From Strongyloides papillosus (lineage: Eukaryota; Nematoda; Chromadorea; Rhabditida; Strongyloididae), in the NCBI GenBank assembly GCA_005656395.1, contig SRSI01000007.1, positions 186,001-250,000 of the forward strand: 64,000 nucleotides of DNA. The letters run 5' to 3'. A program made the translations under genes and the position numbers. Shown here in pieces: positions 54,907 to 64,000 of the stretch (positions are counted from its first letter, which is position 1; each line of letters opens with the position of its first letter). The notes under the pieces were generated by a model. That model made no database searches. It was not told where the DNA came from and worked only from the letters and a program-made list of their open reading frames with translations.

Positions 54907-55071
54907 ATGGTGTGTGAAGAATTCGAAAAAATAAACTTTAAAGAAAGAATTAAAGATGACAAGAAATTTAAGAATAGTAATATATATCTTAAAGCAAATC
55001 TTAAACAATCAATTAAATCTAAGGGCAATAAATTAGATTTATTAAATCTTTTTTACCATTCAAGCAATTAA
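54907..55071 (+). CDS. Possible 54-residue small protein
   Basis: ATG to TAA, with charged, coding-like composition (MVCEEFEKINFKERIKDDKK) and no hydrophobic segment. No promoter or splice signals are evident. It may be a real small gene, a relic exon or chance. Confidence 0.2.
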   Translation: MVCEEFEKINFKERIKDDKKFKNSNIYLKANLKQSIKSKGNKLDLLNLFYHSSN

Positions 55072-55249
55072 AATATTGTAAATACAATAAGGAACCTCTA
55101 AGCTCCCAATACAATATCATAACACTAATTATTATTATTTTTTTATTCATTAATCAACAGATGTAAAATTTTATTAATTTAAAATAATATTTTCATACCC
55201 ATATAAATTATTATAGAATCAATCTAAAAATAAACTTTTTAGCAAAACA

Positions 55250-55830
55250 AAGAAACAAGCACAAATTTGTATAAAATGTAGTAATATGACCCACTTAATT
55301 AAATTTTTTTTGACTTGAAAGTAATTTCATCTCAATTATTCAAATATGAAAATTAAAGCAATAGTAAAAAATTATTTAAATAAGGTATTATTTTTCTATA
55401 ATATTTTTCTTATCTTAAAATTTTATTTGTTTTCTATAATATCTTCCAAATTCAAGGTTAGAATTTAATTTTATGTAAAATTATAAGCGCATTTGTAAAA
55501 GGGCATTTTTTAATAAGCCATAGTATTTTTATTAGTATGTTTCAATTGTTTGAATTATTATAACTTATATTATACTATGAAATTTAACTCATCGAATAGA
55601 TAACTTTTTTTTGATATCTTCCAAGATCATTTTTACAAATCAAACTTGTTTAAAAATATAAAGTGATATGCATTTTTACTATGGCAAAAAAGTTACTTTA
55701 TAATATTTTAATTTAAACAATAAGGAAATAGCAAAAAAATATTTTTATAAATAATGGTTTGTGTAGTTAAATAATTTTTTTTCGTTATTATTGTTATGAC
55801 ATTTTTAAATTTCTGAATATACTGTTTTTA
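55250..55830. repeat. Diverged copy of the 41.04-41.50 kb sequence
   Basis: GCCATAGTATTTTTATTAGT, TTTGAATTATTATAAC, CAAGATCATTTTTACAAATC and GTTAAATAATTTTTTTTCG follow in the same order as at 41.2-41.5 kb. The left edge is uncertain. Confidence 0.45.
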
Positions 55831-57463
55831 GTAGACTTTGAAAAGAACGATCTCTGTAAAAATTTACAATTTTGCGCGAAATTTACTTCTAATAATGTGT
55901 TTCACAATATAGTATAGAAACAAGTTAAATTCAAAGAAGAGCATAATATCATGAAAAAATATCAAGATAAAGAAATGTAACATTACTTCAAAACGTTAAA
56001 GATTATACTTTTGTAAAAAAAAGTAACAAAATTTATATGACAACCTAATATACAGTTTTGTTAACAAAATTTTTGTATGAAGAATGTAATATATAAATTC
56101 TATAAAATGAAATTCACACTTAAATAAAATTATTAAGCCATATCATAGACGTTTATTTAAAAATTAATAATTTTTAATTAACTAAGGTTAATAGATTTGA
56201 AGGATAAAAAATAAGAAAGTCGGAGGAAATATTTTACAAACTTTTTATATCCATAAACTATAACTTATCATTTTTAATCTTTAGATTTATACTTTTAATT
56301 ACGCCTAAAGAGCAGTTTAAATTTTTTTTATTTTTAAAAGCAGACGCAAAGATAAAATAACTCAATTTTTGATTTCCTTTTTTCTATATACAAAATCACA
56401 TTTCTTTTTTTTGTGTGTAATGTTTCAAAGATTAAGTTTTAAAGTCTGTGGTATAAAAATGATAATGTTCATATGTTGCTTAAGAAAGTGTTGTAAAAAA
56501 ATGAATAGAACTGAAATCTTATTATCATTTATAACCTATATGAATATGGAGTTAATTGTATTTTGTAATATGGATATATTGGTAATAAAAAATACTTTAA
56601 CAGATAAAACTAGATTATTCAAGAATAGTTAAAGAATGAATTAAATATATTATTTCCATCTGGAGAAGCAAAAAATAGGTCTACGAGTAAAAAAGGTTTC
56701 TAACACAATAACATATATAAAAGATTCACACCAATTGTTATAAATAACATCATTATATTGTAGATTCAGATTCTAATACTATTTAATCGAAGCTTCATAA
56801 TTTACATATCTTACAAAAAGTGATAAATTAAATAGTATAAAGAAAAAATTAAAAGAACATATAAATTGAGCAATAAAAAAATTACTATAATTTTATCTTA
56901 AATACTATTTTATGACATAAACAAAGCCATTAGTTATAAATAAAATTAATTATATCCATAATTAAATTGCTGAACGTTTCAAAGCTCATTTATTATCACA
57001 AAAACAAATTATACTTTAAACTACACATATTCAGTAAATATTACTTAAATATTTATCTTTTTTTAATTTTAATTTAGCTCTATTTTTTATGTGTGGGCAG
57101 GAAAACAATTAAAAAAGCAAAACACTTTAATTAATTTTTAAATATTCGATTACAAAAACACTGTACTTTCAAAGAATTAGGATGCATCTTAGAATAGTTT
57201 CCTCTCAACATCAATTATAGTCTATGAGAATAATTATAAGAAGAATTTTTTTCTATGTATTATAAAAAAAACTTATTAAAAAATTATATTTTGCATGAAT
57301 TTAAGTAATATAACAAATCATAAGGAAACTTTTTCCATTAATTTGTACTTTTTATTTAATTTTTTGTTTGCTTTTTCTCGAAGTGATACTATACGTGTTA
57401 TTCACCTAAGACTAATTATTATATTTCCAGAAATTATGCAATTAAATTAATATTGATGAAAGA

Positions 57464-58507
57464 TTACCACATTAATTTTAATTGTCTATAGTGCTCCATA
57501 GTTTCAAGAATATGACGTTCGTTTTTAGCTGTTAAAACACAAATTTTTTTCTTCTTACATGAACAATATGACAAAATTCTTTCCATCCTCCTCCGTACTG
57601 AGGGTTTAATTAAGTTTATACGTGAAACATATAAGACATAAAAAATACAAAGCATATAATTGAAAATAACACGTATATAACCTTTCTTAACTATATTGTA
57701 ACGTTGTAGAATATATAATAAGTATCCAATGTAACTTAAAACACATTGTATAAAAACAAAGCATAAATATAATCTAATATTTGCTTGTTCCCCCATAAGT
57801 GCATATCTTCTATTGAGATTATTTTTTAATATTTTTTCAATTTTCAACCTCCTATGGTCAATCCAACAAATTATTGTTAAACCAATGGCAGCAAACGTTG
57901 TACATCCTAACCAATATATAGTTGTGATAATTTCCGGTATAAAAACTAAAAAAAAATAAATTGTGTGATAAACAAATTTACCGTCACAAAAGGGAAGTAA
58001 TGCAAATGTACCAATTGGCACAAGGATAAGCAAAATTATAACGTACAAATAATTAATTGGTAATTCATCATAAAATTCAACTTTTGCAAAAGCATGTAAT
58101 CTTTCCACAAGCATGACGAATGTTCCTGCTGCAACCTCCATGGCAAATGAATTACTTATAAAATCGCATATTAATGCAAAAATTGGATCCCACTTGAAAA
58201 ATACTATGTGAATATTGTTAACTAATACTGAAATATTACAGAAACATGTGCATATTCCTAGACCAATAATTACTATTCTTTGGTTTTTATTTCCATTCAA
58301 ATTTAACATTGCATTTATAAATAAAATTGATCCAGTAAGTAGTGTAAATAATCAAAAAATAAATCCAATTCGATATAAAATCACAGAAGTATTATAATGA
58401 TGGAAATCGTATGGATTAGTCATATAAATATAACATTCATCTCTCATCTCTGATATATTTTTTTTAAAAAAATCAGAAATACTTATAATCTCATTTGAGA
58501 AAGCCAT
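57464..58507 (-). pseudogene. Serpentine receptor (Sre/Sra-like) with one in-frame TGA
   Basis: From the ATG at 58507 the frame is open to the terminal stop, 347 codons, except for one TGA at 58354-58352 (codon 52), inside the first membrane helix: ILYRIGFIF then TGA then LFTLLTGSILFINAML. Everything downstream is intact, with six further helices and VMLVERLHAFAKVEFYD, an ER-x-x-A motif like the Sre/Sra superfamily. No intron that would remove the stop is visible around it. So this is a young pseudogene, a strain-specific null allele, or a sequence error at a probable Trp codon (TGG to TGA). Re-initiation at 58309 would make a six-helix product. Confidence 0.75.
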
Positions 58508-58813
58508 TTTTAATCTACACAAAAACTAACATTTTTCTTGAAGTTTTTATTTTTAAAGTATTTGATATTTATAAATATTTAATGTAATTAATATTACGTT
58601 TAAGGTGAAAAAATTAAATTTAATTTATTATATCTTAAGAGGCATATGATAAACTACATTTTAAACTCTAAAACTCAACAAAAATGTACAAAAATTAATT
58701 ATTCTTTTTGAATATTTATTTACCCCATAAAAATTTAATTATTAATACTAGAATTTTTAAATTTTTTATCCATAAAAAAAGCAAAAAATAGAATAAGTTA
58801 TTATGTTTTCATT
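58508..58813. promoter_or_regulatory. Divergent intergenic region
   Basis: 306 bp between two divergent starts, so it must contain the promoter of the phosphatase-like gene. No clear TATA box or other motif. Confidence 0.3.
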
Positions 58814-59812
58814 ATGAAAGATAAGTCGTTTGAAGGCAAGTCCAATGAGACGGTTGATGAGTTTAGTTCAATGCGAAAGAGTCGCAAATCTTCAAATAGA
58901 ATAGTGAATTATGCCGAGAATTTCTTCAAGACCATATCAAATACTCCAATTGAAGAATTGAAGTCTAACTTTGATAAGAATTCTTTTTATTGTGATCCTA
59001 ATATTAGTGTGAATGCTTTTGTTGCTAATAAATCTGAAAACAGATTCGATGATATACCATGTATAGATAGTACGAGGGTAGTTTTGGATCCAACAATTGG
59101 GTCATCTGATGGAGGTTCTGAATTAAGTGACTATATTCATGCAAATTTTGTCAATATTCCGGGACTGACATTCAAATTTATCGCGACACAGCTCCCACTA
59201 AAATCAACACACAATAATTTCTGGAGGATGATTTATCAGGAGAATGTCGAAACAATGGTAATCTTTTGTGATGAAGAAGAGATAAAAAACAATGAAGATA
59301 GTCCACAAAAGCTGTTTCCAAATCAAAATAATGAAAATATGCAGCTGGAGACGATTTACCTTATGAATAAAAAAAATGGTACAACATCAGGATTACCTCA
59401 CTCTATTGTTGAGGTCCTCCCCAATGGTTGTTCACAATCAAATGTTGTCAAAGTCATTCAAACAAATATCTGGCCAAGAGATTCAATACCTGATTCAAGG
59501 ATAAAAGTATTACAATTGTTAAGAGCATTAAAAGGACCATCATGTGTACTTGTCTGTAACTCAGGTATCGGAAGGTGTGGAGCATTCATGTTGATAGCTG
59601 CCATGAAAGGTTGTATAATGTTGAATAAACCAATTAATGGAGTAGAAATAATGAAAATGATTAGAAACCAGAGAGCTTATGCAATTCAATCATTTAAACA
59701 TTACCTATATGCATATACTGTGATCATGCAATATTTGAAAATTAGAACTAAGGATGAATATAAGAATGAAATATCATATTTTTTTAACAAATCAAAGAGA
59801 TATTTAAATTAA
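58814..59812 (+). CDS. Protein tyrosine phosphatase-like protein, probably inactive
   Basis: A single exon of 332 residues forming a classical PTP domain: the pTyr-loop equivalent ENRFDDIPCIDSTRVVL, substrate-facing DYIHANFVNIPG, the family core FIATQLPLKSTHNNFWRMIY and the P-loop. The P-loop reads VCNSGIGRCG (Cys248 and Arg254 kept; the preceding His is Val and S-A is N-S). The WPD loop reads WPRDSIPD, so the general acid Asp is Arg. The pTyr-loop Tyr is Phe and the usual second Gln of the Q-loop is His (IQSFKHY). It could bind phosphotyrosine but probably hydrolyses poorly. Intron-poor, short PTPs like this are common in the nematode male germ line; expression here is not known. Confidence 0.87.
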   Translation: MKDKSFEGKSNETVDEFSSMRKSRKSSNRIVNYAENFFKTISNTPIEELKSNFDKNSFYCDPNISVNAFVANKSENRFDDIPCIDSTRVVLDPTIGSSDGGSELSDYIHANFVNIPGLTFKFIATQLPLKSTHNNFWRMIYQENVETMVIFCDEEEIKNNEDSPQKLFPNQNNENMQLETIYLMNKKNGTTSGLPHSIVEVLPNGCSQSNVVKVIQTNIWPRDSIPDSRIKVLQLLRALKGPSCVLVCNSGIGRCGAFMLIAAMKGCIMLNKPINGVEIMKMIRNQRAYAIQSFKHYLYAYTVIMQYLKIRTKDEYKNEISYFFNKSKRYLN

Positions 59813-60219
59813 TTATTTTATAATTGGAGTAATCAAAAATTTATTGCATTAATTAACTATAACGATGACAATTTACTAATTTAATAAAAATATTAAGTTA
59901 TAATATTAATTCCTTTAATATAAATCTATTCATAGAATTTCATATACCATTCAATAGGTGTATTTACTTTAGCTTTAAGGAACGAAATTTTATTTTAACA
60001 TTTACAAGACACATACTTTGCTTTTATTAGATAACATTTATCAATGAAATTTTTTTTAATATTGAATTTTTAAAAACTTATACTTTTTGCAGTCTAGTTA
60101 AATATATTAATATATGACTCATACACATTTATCAACGTTGTTTACCATTAAAACGATATTTAGTTTCGTTACGCAGTACTTTTACTTTGAAATTACTTCT
60201 ATCGATAAAATATTTCAAA
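59813..60219. other. Intergenic
   Basis: 407 bp of AT-rich sequence containing the serpin promoter; no clear motif. Confidence 0.4.
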
Positions 60220-61335
60220 ATGTCTCTATCAACTTTTTCTACTTCCCAAGCAAACTTGGCAATTCAAATTTTAAATGAATTTATCAAAAATGACGATACT
60301 TCTCCTATTATTTATTCACCAATAAGTTTAGCGATTGCACTTTCAATGGCATATGTTGGTAGTTCTGGTTCAACCAAAGAACAAATTAAGAAATATCTTT
60401 TCGATGATTGTAGCGATGAAGAGGTGCATAAAAATTCTAATAAATTCTTAATTAACGTACAAAAAAATGACAACAATAATTTGAAGTCAGTTAATAAAAT
60501 TTATATCAAGGAAGGTGTCAAGTTGTTGAAGTTATTTACTCAAACAATTGAAGAATATTATCAGGGACAATTTGAACAAATCAATTTTTCTCTACCTGAT
60601 GCTTGTGATGTTATCAATAAATTTGTCGAAGAATCAACAAATAATCTTATGAAGGATATTATAAAACCTGATGATTTAAATGATGCAACATATATGATTT
60701 TAATAAATGCATTGTACTTTAAATGTGAATGGGCTAATAAATTTGATGAGAATAATATAATTGAAGAAAATTTCCATGTTAACAAGAATAAAACAAAAGT
60801 AGTTGATTTAATGTATAATATGGACAAATTTTTATTTTTTAAAAATAATGAATATCAATTAATTAAACTTAATTACAAAAATAATAGACAAAGTATGGTG
60901 ATACTTTTACCAGTTGAGATGTGTGCTTTACATAAAATGTTACCTACACTTAATGGGGAACAACTTTTTCATATGATAGACTCATTGGAATCTAAAAAAG
61001 TTCATCTTTATCTTCCAAAATTTAAAATTGAATCAACACATGAAATGGTTGAAACTTTTAAAAACCTTGGATTAACAATTCCATTTTCCGATCATTCTGA
61101 TTTTTCACTTATAACAAATGAGGCACCATTGAGAATTAATAAGATTATACAAAAAGCCTTCATTGAGGTTGATGAATCTGGTAGTGAGGCTGCAGCAGCA
61201 ACTTTTGTATCAGTTGAATTTGACTGTGCTGTAGTATATGAGGAACCACAGTACCGATTTAAAGCTGATCATCCATTTGCCTATTTTATTATTGATGATA
61301 TGAAAAATGTATTATTTGCTGGAATTTATCAATAA
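60220..61335 (+). CDS. Intracellular-type serpin with inhibitory hinge and Asp at predicted P1
   Basis: A single exon of 371 residues. I chose the ATG at 60220 (MSLSTFSTSQANLAIQIL); the open frame further upstream has only a TTG. There is no signal peptide, so it should be cytosolic like C. elegans SRP proteins. Serpin landmarks are complete: SPISLAIALSMAYVGSSG, TYMILINALYFKCEW, the breach and shutter blocks, IIQKAFIEVDESGSEAAAAT and FKADHPFAYFI. The hinge GSEAAAAT has small residues throughout, as in inhibitors. Counting from hinge Gly321 as P15, P4-P1 is V-E-F-D (Asp335) and P1' is Cys336. That predicts inhibition of an Asp-cleaving protease. P1 may shift by one residue, so specificity is inference. 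Confidence 0.93.
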   Translation: MSLSTFSTSQANLAIQILNEFIKNDDTSPIIYSPISLAIALSMAYVGSSGSTKEQIKKYLFDDCSDEEVHKNSNKFLINVQKNDNNNLKSVNKIYIKEGVKLLKLFTQTIEEYYQGQFEQINFSLPDACDVINKFVEESTNNLMKDIIKPDDLNDATYMILINALYFKCEWANKFDENNIIEENFHVNKNKTKVVDLMYNMDKFLFFKNNEYQLIKLNYKNNRQSMVILLPVEMCALHKMLPTLNGEQLFHMIDSLESKKVHLYLPKFKIESTHEMVETFKNLGLTIPFSDHSDFSLITNEAPLRINKIIQKAFIEVDESGSEAAAATFVSVEFDCAVVYEEPQYRFKADHPFAYFIIDDMKNVLFAGIYQ

Positions 61336-61480
61336 ATGAAATTAATAATCAATAATAAAAAAATTAATAAGAATTTATTTTTATCATAGCATTTTCAAAC
61401 GTCATCAATTTTTATGAAATATTAGTCTAATTATTTGTTTTTTTTTCATTGGGAGAAGACAATTTTCAATAAATAGTATA

Positions 61481-62383
61481 CAGGGTGTCAACAAAGTTAC
61501 CATAAGAGTTTGACTGAATATAATTTTTTTCAATGTAAACGTATTTTTATAGTATTATATCCATCTGAAAGCTTCACTTCTTACTTAAATAAGGCTTTAA
61601 GATGGATATAAAGGTATAAATTTTAAATAAAGTTATGATCATTTATGTGATCTTCATTTTTTTCATGATTTTTAGGAATTTTTAACTTTTTCAAAACAAT
61701 GTAACTTTTTCGAAACTTATTATTTTTTTCCACTCTTATATTTATCTGATAGCTTATTTTCTTTTCTACAAAATAGTGATAGAATTATTATTATAAATTT
61801 ATTTTAAGTAAAGACATGAAACATAATGTTCTTTTCATTTTTCCAATAGTAAAAATAATTTATTAATCCTTTTAACTATTTTTGAAAAAATTAAAAGTAA
61901 ATACACAACTACTATCGTCAATTAGTAATATTTTTACATGATTAAAGATTTTTTACTCTTTATTATTATAAATATGGATATTTTTAAATACCTTGTTTTA
62001 TTAGTTAGAAAATTATGTAAAAAATGTTTCTTACAAAAGTGTTCATATCATTACTTAAAATAAAGTTATAATAATAATTTCTACACTATTTTGTAGAAAA
62101 GATGTTGGGCTATCATATGCATATAAAATTACAAAAAAAATAACAAGTTTTGAAAAAATTACATTTTTTTGAAAAAGTTAAAAAATGCCAAAAATTATGA
62201 AAAAAAATGGAGATCACTTAAATGATCATAACTTTATTTAACATTTATACTTTTTCATCCATCTTAAAGCTTTATTTAAGTAAAAAGTGTGGCTTTCAGA
62301 TAGATATAATACTATAAAAATACGTTTACATTGAAAAAAATTATATTCAGTTAAACTTTTATGGTAACTTTGTTGACACCCTG
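61481..62383. mobile_element. Foldback mariner-type MITE, 903 bp, TA target duplication
   Basis: It starts CAGGGTGTCAACAAAGTTAC at 61481 and ends with the inverse, GGTAACTTTGTTGACACCCTG, at 62383, flanked by TA on both sides. The two arms stay complementary for roughly 350-400 bp (for example TAAATAAAGTTATGATCATT at one end against AATGATCATAACTTTATTTA at the other), leaving a small loop near 61900-61950. There is no transposase. The ends and TA target duplication fit Tc1/mariner. A transcript through it would fold into a long hairpin. Confidence 0.9.
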
Positions 62384-63052
62384 TATAAAGTTTGTGTTTA
62401 TTTCTGTTTAAATTACATAATAATGTCATTCTTGAGCACCATGCGTTTAATATACAGACTTCAAATAAAGAGTGATACATCAATACTTAGAAAATGTCAA
62501 TTTATAAGTATGAATTTTTATGTTATTATCTGTTCGTTCTTAAAATATAAGTTAAAACTTGATAGAAATTACTTTAGATATTACCCTTATACGTTTTCTT
62601 TTAATAAAACGAATTTATACAATCATTTTAGTTAAATGAAAGTCAGTCTTATCTTATTAAGATTATTTAATATAGTTTTCTATTACAACAAATTTTATGA
62701 GTAAATTGAACATCTTTTTAATTTCTGTTTTCATTAATGAAATGAAAGTGAGGGTAAAAATCTTCGACTTACACAAAATGTCTGATTGATTCACAAAATC
62801 CGTTTTAATTAAAATAACACAATGATTAAATGAGTATGATTTATTTAATAAATGATAAAATATTAATATTTTACATAAACACAATTAAATCATATATCTT
62901 ATTAGTTATATATAAAAATTATCAATTAATTTATTAACAGAGTTTTTAAAAACAGGATATTTCACGTATGGCATTAGATGTAAAATGGTAATATTTATCA
63001 TAAAATCAGTTCATTTAAAAAATTTTAGATCTCTAATATGCTAGAAACCATA
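62384..63052. other. Intergenic
   Basis: AT-rich. 62480-62585 resembles 38640-38760 (CAATACTTAGAAA, then TATCTGTTCGTTCTTAAAAT). No gene is supported. Confidence 0.35.
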
Positions 63053-63506
63053 TTAGAGTAATTTCTTCAATAATTTAGCTCCAATTTTATTAGTCATTTT
63101 TTTTGCTGCATTTTTGGCAAGATCCTTCTAAAAAAACAATTTATTATATTTTATTATAACTTACAACTTTTGATAGAGCTAATCTTTTTGCTCTATTATT
63201 GTAATTATCATCAAAATTATTTCTCATGTTGCTACGTAATCCTTCTCTCAATTCTTGAGTTTTTTGCAATAATAATTTGGTTCTGTCTCTACCACTTTCC
63301 ATTGTTTTTAATAAATAACTATTAGCAATTCTTGATCTAGGATTATTTACGTCATATAATGGAAATTCATTAGGTAAAGTTGATATTTCAGTAGTACCAA
63401 GTTCTATTTGTCCCTCTTCAGAGGAAGAAGATGAAGAAGAAGAGTCTTGGAAGCTATATTGAATAGCGAAAAGACTAATGATAACGAAATACTTTACAAA
63501 TTGCAT
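63053..63506 (-). CDS. Secreted precursor with C-terminal cationic amphipathic peptide (antimicrobial-like)
   Basis: Exon 1 is 63506-63165 and exon 2 is 63127-63053, with a 37 bp phase-0 intron (GTT|GTAAGT; TTTTTTAG acceptor), giving 138 residues. The start is the ATG at 63506, since it directly begins the signal peptide (MQFVKYFVIISLFAIQYSF). Next comes a Ser8/Glu-Glu acidic run and a polar pro-region, ending in the furin-like site NNRAKR. The last 30 residues, LALSKVKDLAKNAAKKMTNK and then IGAKLLKKLL, have nine Lys and one Asp and an amphipathic helix pattern. Signal, acidic pro-part, RxKR site and cationic helix is the layout of antimicrobial or venom peptide precursors. The exon structure is solid; the activity is inferred. 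Confidence 0.72.
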
Positions 63507-63868
63507 GTTAATGATACTTTTGAACAGATAAAACCCCGAATTTATACCCAACTAATGTTATTTGATTAAAAGAAAAAAATATATATATTTAGAATGTAAA
63601 TATTTCAATTAAAAAAATACAGTTTTTTTATTATTAACTAAATTTTTTAAATTATTTTTTATTGCAATGCAAAGATTCATTACAAATAAAAAAAAAAGTA
63701 TAATATATTTTTTAAAATCAGATAAATATTCTAAATAAATTAAAATAATATAATTTACAAGTTTTATAAGCATATTTACTTAAAAAAATAATTTGTTAAA
63801 ATATTTTCAAATGCCGTTTTTTATTTGTCTTAAGTAATTGTATGCAAAATATTTTATGTTTTAATATA
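63507..63868. other. Upstream region of the cationic peptide precursor gene
   Basis: AT-rich. It contains the TATA box at 63541-63546; nothing else is supported. Confidence 0.4.
63541..63546 (-). promoter_or_regulatory. TATA box of the cationic peptide precursor gene
   Basis: The minus strand reads GGGTATAAATTCGG, 35-40 bp upstream of the ATG at 63506. Confidence 0.5.
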
Positions 63869-64000
63869 CAGGGTGGGCCAAAAGTCACATTACAGTTGCA
63901 ATAAAACACTTTATAACTTTTTTTGTAGACGACATATTTTTATGGTACTATACTCATTTTGTAGAGAATGTGCTAGAGAATAATATATTATAAGATTGTT
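63869..64000 (+). mobile_element. Left end of a second mariner-type element, cut by the window edge
   Basis: It begins CAGGGTGGGCCAAAAGTCAC after a TA dinucleotide, a typical mariner-like terminus, followed by a sequence (TTTTTATGGTACTATACTCA) laid out like the first 80 bp of the 61.5 kb element but distinct from it. The other end lies outside the window. Confidence 0.55.

Larger units (their letters stand above)
53411..57463. other. Long gene-poor region
   Basis: 4 kb of AT-rich sequence. It holds a repeat block at about 55250-55830 related to 41.04-41.50 kb and a 54-codon open frame at 54907-55071. A longer open frame at 56369-56632 looks like chance. No gene is supported with confidence. 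Confidence 0.4.

Noticed and set aside
56369..56632. 87-codon open frame with Cys residues
   Set aside because: Composition is typical of AT-rich noncoding sequence (Phe, Leu, Ile, Lys, Asn), with no signal peptide logic, splice context or homology I can see.
62238..62483. Open frames across the right end of the MITE
   Set aside because: They cross the element's terminal inverted repeat and target site, so they are chance frames.

Overview
The window is nuclear DNA from a nematode, most likely a Strongyloides or a close relative. The evidence is the very high A+T content, the few and mostly 39-60 bp GT-AG introns, poly-T acceptors just upstream of several start codons (suggesting spliced-leader trans-splicing), and nematode gene families: astacins with EGF and CUB domains, ShK and transthyretin-like secreted proteins, and serpentine chemoreceptors. 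Species assignment is inference.

Layout. (1) 0-8 kb: two tandem astacin-family genes whose zinc sites are both degenerate, an unknown cytosolic-looking gene, a tRNA-Thr(UGU), and a small secreted basic protein. (2) 8.5-24 kb: a conserved block with recognisable orthologues: a TRPV channel, an ER class I alpha-1,2-mannosidase, TRAPPC2 (sedlin) divergent from ribophorin II, a malonyl-CoA synthetase-like ligase that looks bacterial (MatB-type), and the Gfi/Senseless zinc-finger factor pag-3 with long noncoding flanks. (3) 24-34 kb: a long gene-free stretch, small single-pass membrane proteins, a chemoreceptor, and an acidic two-exon gene with LOTUS-like segments. (4) 34-48 kb: a repeat-rich region with an ShK pseudogene, a Gag-like/envelope-like fusion reading frame without any pol, a transthyretin-like gene, a cystatin-like secreted gene and diverged dispersed repeats. 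(5) 48-64 kb: the intact ShK parent of the pseudogene, a cysteine-rich secreted protein, an Srx-type receptor, a receptor broken by one in-frame TGA, a degenerate tyrosine phosphatase, an intracellular serpin with Asp at the predicted P1 position, a 903 bp foldback mariner-type MITE, and a two-exon precursor that seems to end in a cationic amphipathic peptide.

Genes in the housekeeping block share the secretory pathway: mannosidase and ribophorin II act on N-glycans in the ER, and TRAPPC2 acts in ER-Golgi tethering. No operon can be proven. The outer regions are dominated by secreted or membrane proteins with little outside similarity, several of them with decayed catalytic sites or pseudogenised, as expected of a fast-evolving, lineage-specific compartment. 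The best candidates for new biology are the cationic peptide precursor (63.0-63.5 kb), the serpin (60.2-61.3 kb), the paired pseudo-astacins (0.2-3.7 kb), the bacterial-type ligase (17.8-19.5 kb) and the pol-less Gag/envelope frame (35.3-37.9 kb). All exon boundaries, repeat matches and motif alignments were made by eye, without database searches.
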